Positions 57,947 to 64,000 of a stretch of 64,000 bases of DNA are shown piece by piece. The notes under the pieces were generated by a model. That model ran no database searches. It was not told the DNA's origin and saw nothing but the letters and a program-made list of their open reading frames with translations. Within the stretch, counting starts at the first letter, position 1. Each line of letters opens with the position of its first letter. The DNA comes from JACVRW01 sp963803085 (GTDB taxonomy: Bacteria; Actinomycetota; Thermoleophilia; Solirubrobacterales; Thermoleophilaceae). Position numbers and translations under genes: made by a program. The stretch is taken from NCBI GenBank assembly GCA_963803085.1, contig CAWDLE010000018.1, positions 61,146 through 125,145 on the forward strand. Reading direction: 5' to 3'.

Positions 57947-60900
57947 CCTGATGCAGAGGCTGCCAAGGTCCAAGCCGGAGAGGGCGTTCCAGCGCTGGCA
58001 GCCGATCCGGGCCGAGAAGAAGTCGTGGGACCGGTCGTTCGCGACTGCGGCCATGGGTGCTGCCGTTCGGGCGACGTCGTCGGCAAGCCTGCCGAGCGCG
58101 ACCTCCCTGGCCGGCGAGGCCAGGCTCATTGCGGCATCCAGTCGACGGTTGTACTCGGGGTCGTCGAAGTAGGCCCAGTCGTCGTTGTCGCTCGCCTTGA
58201 TGGTCCTGCCGTCCAGCTGGCGGAGGTAGTCGAACGGATGCGGGTAGTCGGCGAACCAGCCACCGAGGGTCATGTCGAAGGGCTCGCCGCGCCGCGCGGA
58301 CCGGACGAAGCTGCTGTCGCCATAGTTCTTGACCTGCACGTCTATGCCGATGGCGCGCAGGTTCGACTTCACGATCTCAGCGAAGCGGACGTGATACGGA
58401 TAACCGGATGTGTAGAGCACCGCCGTCCGGTGCCGATGTCCAGCGAGCTGACGAGCGCGCGCGAGGTCGGGTCGCGAGGGGTAGATCGACGCCTTACGGA
58501 AGCCGCGCACAGTCGGGGGCAGATAGTCGTCGGATGGGCGTGCCGGCAGCCCGTTCCACAGCCCCTCGCGCGCGAGCGCCCGGCGGTCGAGCGCGTAGTT
58601 CGCTGCACGACGCAGGCGAGCCGACCTGAACGGCCCGCGGCTTGTGTTGAAGTAGATGAAGTCCACCTCGACCATTGGCTTCACGAAGTAGCGCTGCCGC
58701 CCGGCCTTCGCGCTCGGGCTTTCCGCCCCGTAGCGCGCGTTGAGCCGGCGGGCGGCGGCCGGGTTCTCGAAGATCGGGGTGTAATCGACCTTGCCGGCCG
58801 CCACCTGCGCGATCGTCCGCTTCCCGCCGGCGTTCAGCGTGATGCGGATCTCATCCAGGCGGCTGGGGCGCGAGCCCGCGTAGCCCGGATTTCGCCGTAG
58901 AGCCACCTCCTGCCCGGGCACGTGTGTGGCGGTGTAATACGGCCCCGCGGACGGGATTGGGTCGAGCCCTTCGAGGTCGATCGGCGTGCCAAGCGGCACC
59001 GCGCAGAAGAACGGGAGGGCAATGCGGTCCTCGAGGTTCGACGACGGGCGCGTGAGCCGCAGCGTGAGCTTGTTGCCTCGGGCGACGACGCCAGAGATGT
59101 GGCGCGCGCGTCCCTCCGCGTATGCCCGACCTCCCGCGAGGTCACTGAGGTGAGCGAGCGCCGGGGACTTCACGCGCGGGTTCAGGGCTCGCTCGATCGT
59201 GTACTTCATGCTCCGCGCGGTGACCGGCTCCCCTGATGGTGGCGAGAACCGGTAGCCCCGCCGTAGGGTGAAGGTGTAGGTGCGCCCGCCATTCGACCGC
59301 AGCGGGAGCGCCTCGGCCAGTTCGGGGACGACTCGCGTACCGGCTGCACCCGGCTCGCTCGGGTAAGCCAGGAGCTTGGCGCAGGTGGGATAGATGATGT
59401 CCAGGGACGCGTCGTTGTAGCCGACCGCCGGGTCGAGGAAGGCAGGCGCGTCAGGGGCCTCGACCGTCACCGTGCCCCCTTCGCGTTCCTGGACATCGCG
59501 TGTGCGCGGGCGGACGCTCACCCAGACGCGCCCCGCGGCCACGACGACGTCCTGTGGGCTGGCCCCGACCGCGATCGTGTCCGTCACGTCGCCGCTCCGC
59601 GGGTCCAGCCTTGACACCGTCCCGTCGCCGCTGTTCGCGACCCACACCGCGCCGGCGCCCACCGCGATACCGGCCGGGCGCCGTCCCACGTCGATCGTGC
59701 GGCGCACCGATCCGGTCTCCGGATCGATCCGGGCCACCTCGTCCTCGAGGGCCAGTGTCACCCAGATCGCGTCGGCCCCGACGGCGATGTCGGCCGGACG
59801 GCCGGCGACGGGGATCGGCTTCGCGATCCCCGTAGCTGCGTCCACGCGCGATACAGCGCCGCCCAGCGAATCGGCCACCCACAGCTGCCCAGCGCCGACC
59901 GCGACAGCAGTCGACGAGCCGGTCTCGATTCCCGGAGCTGTTTTGCGACCGGTCACCGGGTCGAGGCGCGTCAGCCGCCCGAACGAGGGCGCCACCCATA
60001 GGGACCGCTCGTCCACCGCCGCGCTGGCGCTTGCGTCGCGGGGCAGGCTTTCGACCCGGACCGGCGGCGTGGCGGCGTCGAAGCGGGCGTCGATCCGACG
60101 CGCGTTGACGTAGGGCCCCGCTCTCGGAGCACTCACCACCCAGACCGCTCCGTTCGCCGCCGCGAGTCCCAGCGGGCGCTCGCCGATGGCGATCGTGCGG
60201 CCGGTTCGCACGGGATCGAGGTCGATGCGGGTGACGGACCTGTCCTGGAGGTTCCCGACCCACAGCGAGCGCGACTCGGGCTCGAACGCGAGCGGCCCCG
60301 GGCCGGCCCCCACGGACGCAACCGTGGTCACACGGTGAGTGTCGGGGTCAATCACGGCGACTGCGTGACTGTCGTCCGAGAGTGGGCTGGCCTTGGACGA
60401 TTCGTCTCCGGAGAGAACCGCGAAGAGCAGCGCGGCCAGGCCGAGCGCCCCTGCCGCCAGCGCCGGTAGCGCCCACCCGCGGTGGCGGGGTGGCTCGCCC
60501 TCCGCCGGATGCCGCTCGGGCTTCCCGTTGGCGCGGGCCGGCTCGAGGGCCGGGTCCTGCGCCAGGATCGCCCCGTGGAGCTCGCGGAGGCGCGCGCCGG
60601 GCTCCACCCCGAGGTCCTCCACGAGCGCGTTGCGGGTGTCCTGGTAGGCGGCGAGGGCGTCGGCCTGCCTGCCGGCCCGGTACAGCGAGAGCATGAGGAG
60701 GGCGCGCAGACGCTCGCGGTACGGGTTTCGAGCTACGAGCGATTCGAGCTCTGGTGTCACGTCGGAGTGAAGCCCGAGGGCGAGGTCGGCCTCGAGCCTC
60801 TCCTCGATGGCGTCGAGCCGCTCCTCCTCCAGCCGGCCGATCTCGATCTGGGCGAACGGCTCGTCTGCAAGCTCAGCCAAAGGGGGTCCGCGCCACAGCG

Positions 60901-61276
60901 CGAGCGCCTCGCGCAGACGCTCGGACGCGCGCTCGGGCTGTTCCTCGGCCATCGCCGTCCTGCCCTCAGCGACGAGCCGCTCGAAGTGCGCCAGGTCGAG
61001 CGCGTCGGGCTCGATGCGGATCAGGTAGCCGCCGCCGAGGGAGACCACGATGTCGCCCAGCTCGCGGCGCAGGCGCGAGACATGCACCTGGAGTGTCTTG
61101 GCCGCTGTGGCCGGGGGATCGTCGCCCCACAGCTCGTCCACCAGGCGATCCCGTGAGACCACCTCGGGCGCGTGAAGCAATAGCAGTGCCAGGAGCGCCT
61201 GCAGCTTGCGCCCTCGTATCGAGATCTCTCCACCGTTGTCGAGGACCTCGAGTGGTCCGAGTATCCGGAACTCCAA
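57935..61276 (-). CDS. Transmembrane one-component regulator: SARP/BTAD - membrane helix - beta-propeller - SBP_bac_5
   Basis: 1113 residues from TTG 61276 (GGAG nine bases upstream). Domain order: OmpR/SARP winged helix (about 1-95; FRILGPLEVLD, LQVHVSRLRRELG), BTAD (about 96-240; HFERLVAEGRTAMAEEQPER, NALVEDLGVEPGARLRELHG), one transmembrane helix (267-289, RGWALPALAAGALGLAALLF), a YVTN/NHL-type beta-propeller (about 303-595, six or seven blades; AVWVANSGDGTVSRLDPRSG), and an oligopeptide ABC-type binding domain (about 600-1100; ARSMKYTIERALNPR, FIYFNTSRGPFRSARLRRAA, NYALDRRALAREGLWNGLP). No permease genes are near. The topology places the DNA-binding half inside and the binding domain outside, as in ToxR/CadC-type receptors. 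Confidence 0.92.
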   Translation of the reverse strand: MEFRILGPLEVLDNGGEISIRGRKLQALLALLLLHAPEVVSRDRLVDELWGDDPPATAAKTLQVHVSRLRRELGDIVVSLGGGYLIRIEPDALDLAHFERLVAEGRTAMAEEQPERASERLREALALWRGPPLAELADEPFAQIEIGRLEEERLDAIEERLEADLALGLHSDVTPELESLVARNPYRERLRALLMLSLYRAGRQADALAAYQDTRNALVEDLGVEPGARLRELHGAILAQDPALEPARANGKPERHPAEGEPPRHRGWALPALAAGALGLAALLFAVLSGDESSKASPLSDDSHAVAVIDPDTHRVTTVASVGAGPGPLAFEPESRSLWVGNLQDRSVTRIDLDPVRTGRTIAIGERPLGLAAANGAVWVVSAPRAGPYVNARRIDARFDAATPPVRVESLPRDASASAAVDERSLWVAPSFGRLTRLDPVTGRKTAPGIETGSSTAVAVGAGQLWVADSLGGAVSRVDAATGIAKPIPVAGRPADIAVGADAIWVTLALEDEVARIDPETGSVRRTIDVGRRPAGIAVGAGAVWVANSGDGTVSRLDPRSGDVTDTIAVGASPQDVVVAAGRVWVSVRPRTRDVQEREGGTVTVEAPDAPAFLDPAVGYNDASLDIIYPTCAKLLAYPSEPGAAGTRVVPELAEALPLRSNGGRTYTFTLRRGYRFSPPSGEPVTARSMKYTIERALNPRVKSPALAHLSDLAGGRAYAEGRARHISGVVARGNKLTLRLTRPSSNLEDRIALPFFCAVPLGTPIDLEGLDPIPSAGPYYTATHVPGQEVALRRNPGYAGSRPSRLDEIRITLNAGGKRTIAQVAAGKVDYTPIFENPAAARRLNARYGAESPSAKAGRQRYFVKPMVEVDFIYFNTSRGPFRSARLRRAANYALDRRALAREGLWNGLPARPSDDYLPPTVRGFRKASIYPSRPDLARARQLAGHRHRTAVLYTSGYPYHVRFAEIVKSNLRAIGIDVQVKNYGDSSFVRSARRGEPFDMTLGGWFADYPHPFDYLRQLDGRTIKASDNDDWAYFDDPEYNRRLDAAMSLASPAREVALGRLADDVARTAAPMAAVANDRSHDFFSARIGCQRWNALSGLDLGSLCIRSGS

Positions 61277-61312
61277 AGGCCAGGCTCCGTTTGGTGGTGT
61301 CGGGCGACCGTA

Positions 61313-61348
61313 CCGGTTTTTCCACCGCTTTTCCTGCCGTTAAAGCCT
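61313..61348. promoter_or_regulatory. Three 12-bp direct repeats between the regulator and a small membrane gene
   Basis: CCGGTTTTTCCA (61313-61324), CCGCTTTTCCTG (61325-61336) and CCGTTAAAGCCT (61337-61348) are contiguous and in phase. They lie in the 123-bp divergent gap 37 bases before the TTG of the SARP-type regulator. Direct repeats at about one helical turn are the known target layout of SARP/AfsR winged helices. Confidence 0.5.
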
Positions 61349-61399
61349 CCTGCAACCGCCGTGGCAGAGCCTCGAGCCACCCAATCAGAAGGAGCGGTC

Positions 61400-61645
61400 A
61401 TGACAGACCTCAGAGGCGGCGACCATCACCTTCCGGCATCGGTCCTCCGCCTCAATGCACATTCCGTCGCATACGCCTTGGCCGCGGCGCTCGCGATCAC
61501 GCTTGCCGTGCTTGTGATCGTGCTCGCCACCACGGACGCGACAGAGCCAGTCACTGTGGCGCCGTCGTCGTCAGGCCCGGTCCCGCCGTCCGCGGCGGAG
61601 CGGGCCCAGCCACCCGGCGCGAGTGGACCGGGGATGCGACCCTAG
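61400..61645 (+). CDS. Small single-pass membrane protein, divergent from the SARP-type receptor
   Basis: 81 residues from ATG 61400 (AAGGAG at 61388-61393). A polar start (TDLRGGDHHLPASVLRLNAH), one transmembrane helix (about 22-46, YALAAALAITLAVLVIVLAT), then a Thr/Pro/Ser-rich outer tail of about 35 residues ending GPGMRP. Family unknown. It shares its promoter region with the large regulator and is a candidate target. Confidence 0.7.
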   Translation: MTDLRGGDHHLPASVLRLNAHSVAYALAAALAITLAVLVIVLATTDATEPVTVAPSSSGPVPPSAAERAQPPGASGPGMRP

Positions 61646-61670
61646 TCCCACCCCAAGCCCCTCCAGTACC

Positions 61671-61700
61671 CGGTGGGCGCCTCGTGAGGGGCGCCCACCG
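61671..61700. terminator. Intrinsic terminator hairpin
   Basis: Perfect 11-bp stem CGGTGGGCGCC / GGCGCCCACCG with an 8-base loop, 26 bases after the small membrane gene; GCGTTCCT follows. Confidence 0.7.
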
Positions 61701-61774
61701 GCGTTCCTACACGCCGGGCGCCCGCGTAGGGCTGCGCTGGCTACGCTGCCGGAGCCCACGAACCGGAGGACCAA

Positions 61775-62062
61775 GTGGCTGAGATCCCGACGCTGTTCGT
61801 CTGCCATGGCGACGACGGCGGCCCGCGCGTTCACCCGTGCCGCCGCGTTCAGGAGGCGCTCCGCGCTTCAGGCATCGAGTACGAAAAGGTGATCGCCGCC
61901 CACGGCAATCCGATCCCCTTCCTGCGCAAGGGCTCGCGGGACGACCTACGCGACGCGACCGGCTCGACGAAGCTGCCAGCACTCAAGCTGCCCGACGGAA
62001 CGGTCCTCACCCCTTCGCGCGCCATCCTCGCCTGGGTCGACGAGCAGCAAGGCCAGCAGTAG
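61775..62062 (+). CDS. Glutaredoxin / GST N-terminal-like domain protein
   Basis: 95 residues from GTG 61775. Thioredoxin-like fold: IPTLFVCHGDDGGPRVHPCR, VQEALRASGIEYEKVIAAHG, then the TKLPALKLPDGTVLTPSRAI segment with the cis-Pro typical of glutathione-binding domains. Instead of CPYC it has two Cys spaced 12 apart (FVCHGDDGGPRVHPC), so classic dithiol chemistry is doubtful. Possibly a scaffold or metal/thiol sensor. The 150 bases after it, to 62211, hold no recognisable feature. Confidence 0.75.
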   Translation: MAEIPTLFVCHGDDGGPRVHPCRRVQEALRASGIEYEKVIAAHGNPIPFLRKGSRDDLRDATGSTKLPALKLPDGTVLTPSRAILAWVDEQQGQQ

Positions 62063-62211
62063 GCGGCGGACGGGCAGCATCGGTTGCGCCGCCCGGCGCG
62101 CGAAGCTGTCGAGCCCGAGAGCGCGGCGCTTCATCCGTGTCCCTCCACGATCTCCACGACCCGATCCGTGCCAGCGTCCCGCGAGCAGCTCCACGATCGC
62201 CAGGTTCTCGA

Positions 62212-62677
62212 TCAGTCGCAGTCGATCTTCGCCAAGGTCTGCTTGTAGGCGGTTTGCAGTTGTGTGGTCGCGCTCTCTAGCTCGGCCTCTGCGCCACTGG
62301 CAGAGAGGCTCGTACCGAGGTCGCTCGCGACCGTCTGCACCTGGGAGGAGAACTCCTGGTTGGCCGACTCGACCTGCTGCTTTCGGTCCTCGTTGAGGTC
62401 TCCCTGAGCGTCCTTGATGTCGTTGAGGTCGTTCTGGATGGCGTCCAGGTTCTGTTGCACGCCGTCCGCCGTCGCAGTCGCAGGAGTGAGCGCGGCCAGC
62501 TCGTTGACCTGCTTGTTTATGTCGGCGCGGGCGTCGCAGACTTGGTTTTGCGCCTTCTCCTCGTCGGACTCTCCACATCCGACGGCAATTGCCGCAATCA
62601 GCAGGAGCCCCGCAACGGCGAAACCAAGACGCAGCAGCGCCGCTGCTCGGAGTACAGGCGTCTTGGGAAGTGTCCAT
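62212..62677 (-). pseudogene. Helical lipoprotein, start separated by one-base indel
   Basis: In frame from about 62660 the sequence reads LLRLGFAVAGLLLIAAIAVGC, a lipoprotein signal, then a coiled-coil protein (VCDARADINKQVNELAALTP, QNLDAIQNDLNDIKDAQGDL) of about 120 residues ending KIDCD. This frame has no ATG, GTG or TTG. The ATG at 62677 gives MDTS and joins this frame (KTPVLRAAALL) if one G is removed from the GGG at 62665-62667. So the real gene probably begins at 62677 with an indel in that run. Family not recognised; two Cys (one lipidated) are conserved-looking. Only 62212-62460 is open with a normal start (GTG). Confidence 0.65.
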
Positions 62678-62783
62678 GCGACTCATGGCCCCATTCCAGC
62701 GTCCGATCGAGTTCGGTGCATCATCCGTGTGGGATGAAATTTCTCGCGCGCCGGTTGGCGGCTTTCGAGCTGACAGGACTGGT

Positions 62784-63869
62784 TCAGCCGGACGGCGCCG
62801 GTGCCGGATCGCCTCTCGCTGTACCGTCGCTCCGGGCCCGCAGCTCGTTGCTGATGTGCACTGCCGCCGAGGTCAGCGGGGCGGCGAGTGTCAGCCCGAC
62901 CATTCCGAACAGGCAGCCGGCGCCGATAGTGACGACGAGTACCACGAGCGGGTTGAGGCTCAGCGTCGCGCCCATCACGAACGGCTGGATCAACTGCTGG
63001 AGCGCACCGTTGGCGAGCAGAGCGACGACCGCGATGATCACCGCGTCCGTCGTGCTCCCCGTGCTGAGCGCAATCAGCACCGCGAAGCCGCCGGCGACCC
63101 AGGCGCCGACGTAGGGCACGTAGGCCCCCACGAACGTGACGACCGCGATCGTCCCCGCGAGCGGCACACCGAGGATCAGCGCCGCGCCCCCGATCAGGAC
63201 GGCGTTGAAGGCGGCGATGATCGTCACGGCCAGGAAGTAGTTGCGCAGCGACTTGGCGATGTTGGTGGTCACTACATTCGCGACCGGTTCGGGCACGCCC
63301 AGGTGCCGATTGATGAAGCGGTGCATAACCGGCCCGTCCTTGAGTACGAAGAGCGTGCTGAGCGTCGCGAAAGCGAGGAAGAACAGCAGCGACTCCAGGC
63401 CCTCGACGCCTGCCGCAACCCCGTTCAGCAGCGTCGTACGGATCTCTGGCGCGGCCTCCTCCACGCCCTCTTTGGCGCTCTGCGTGTCATCGACGCCGAG
63501 GTCGCCCAACCAGCCCTGGATCTCGTCCAGCGCCTGGTTCAACTTCGCAGAGATCTCACTCGAGTTTGCGGATATGCCCCCGGAGACGAGGCAGAAGATG
63601 AGAACGCCGATCGCAACAAGCCCGAGCAGGATGAGAATCGCGCCGCCCGCACGCGGAACCCTGTGGCGCTCGAGCCAGCCGACCGCGGGCCCCGCGACCG
63701 CGCCGAGCACCGCGGCCAGGATGACCGGCATGGCGATCGTCGATGTCTCGGCAAGCAGCCAGACCAGCCCCACGATGATCAGCACGAAGCCGACCAGCAA
63801 CCACGACGAGAAACCCAGGTTCCTGAGCCATGTAGGCGCTGAAAACGGAACGCTGCGCTCGGACGCCAT
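62784..63869 (-). CDS. AI-2E family (PerM-like) membrane transporter
   Basis: 361 residues from ATG 63869 (ATG 63902 upstream is also open). Eight helices in the PerM order with a large loop of about 70 residues after helix 3 (NSSEISAKLNQALDEIQGWL). The family signatures LGVPLAGTIAVVTFVGAYVP and NPLVVLVVTIGAGCLFGMVG are present. These proteins include the AI-2 exporter TqsA and Na+/H+ antiporters. Substrate unknown. The final 98 bases of the window after 63902 show no feature. Confidence 0.88.
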   Translation of the reverse strand: MASERSVPFSAPTWLRNLGFSSWLLVGFVLIIVGLVWLLAETSTIAMPVILAAVLGAVAGPAVGWLERHRVPRAGGAILILLGLVAIGVLIFCLVSGGISANSSEISAKLNQALDEIQGWLGDLGVDDTQSAKEGVEEAAPEIRTTLLNGVAAGVEGLESLLFFLAFATLSTLFVLKDGPVMHRFINRHLGVPEPVANVVTTNIAKSLRNYFLAVTIIAAFNAVLIGGAALILGVPLAGTIAVVTFVGAYVPYVGAWVAGGFAVLIALSTGSTTDAVIIAVVALLANGALQQLIQPFVMGATLSLNPLVVLVVTIGAGCLFGMVGLTLAAPLTSAAVHISNELRARSDGTARGDPAPAPSG

Positions 63870-64000
63870 GCTCAGCCCAGCTCGTCGAACGCTAGGCGCC
63901 ATCGGGCGAGTCGAGAGCTGCCGCGGCAGGGCCCGCTCTCCGATCCGCTCGCCAGCTCTCCTATTCCGCCGCTCATCGGTTGGCCTCGATCCAATCGCAA

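Overview
This is a very GC-rich 64 kb window, densely packed with genes on both strands. Gene content suggests an actinobacterium of the Thermoleophilia / Solirubrobacterales type: a SigH-like sigma factor, RskA-type anti-sigma factor, BTAD/SARP regulator, cell-wall-binding repeat 2 lipoprotein, F420-type LLM oxidoreductase, DUF4383 protein, many acyl-CoA dehydrogenases, and GTG/TTG starts. The placement is inferred from families, not from a marker tree. There is one tRNA (Thr, anticodon TGT) and no rRNA, insertion sequence, prophage or CRISPR array.

Layout. 0-14 kb: the end of an rRNA methyltransferase, SigH-like sigma factor, L,D-transpeptidase, glycosyltransferase, tRNA-Thr, an acyltransferase/G3P-dehydrogenase fusion, two ECF sigma systems, rhomboid protease, a cobalamin-type binding protein, pterin dehydratase and a CorC/CNNM transporter. 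12.6-21 kb: 3-hydroxyacyl-CoA dehydrogenase and thiolase (divergent), a secreted CocE-like hydrolase, a Ser/Thr kinase, a sugar epimerase, an iron-transport-type lipoprotein behind two operator-like palindromes, LLM oxidoreductase and an acyl-CoA dehydrogenase. 21.9-27 kb: a MoxR-DUF58-VWA-HtrA-VWA operon. 27-33 kb: a two-component system, a TetR/MFS efflux pair and a serine hydrolase. 32.5-35.4 kb: TetR divergent from two acyl-CoA dehydrogenase subunits. 35.4-36.6 kb: a tandem duplication of a complete small membrane-protein unit. 36.8-44 kb: small genes, a methyltransferase, a CWB2 lipoprotein, an acyl-CoA dehydrogenase, a thioesterase and a PspA-PspAA operon. 44-49 kb: a PepSY protein with an OmpR-type two-component system and a secreted GH15 glucoamylase. 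49.5-55.5 kb: two paralogous NarL-type histidine kinases flanking an orphan TRAP-type binding lipoprotein. 55.7-64 kb: beta-helix protein, MFS carrier, a giant regulator/receptor fusion, small membrane and redox proteins, and an AI-2E family permease.

The most unusual locus is 57935-61276: one protein combining an OmpR/SARP DNA-binding domain, a BTAD domain, one membrane helix, an outer beta-propeller and a full oligopeptide-type (SBP_bac_5) binding domain. It reads as a one-component transmembrane receptor. Its divergent promoter region carries three 12-bp direct repeats that could be its operator. Next are the paired kinases around the TRAP-type lipoprotein, and a TTGACT-N4-AGTCAA palindrome shared by two fatty-acid oxidation promoters more than 25 kb apart.

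Caution on quality: at least seven loci look broken by single-base indels, several in G or C runs, where the protein continues cleanly in the neighbouring frame. These may be sequencing or assembly errors rather than true pseudogenes, and they affect gene boundaries given here.
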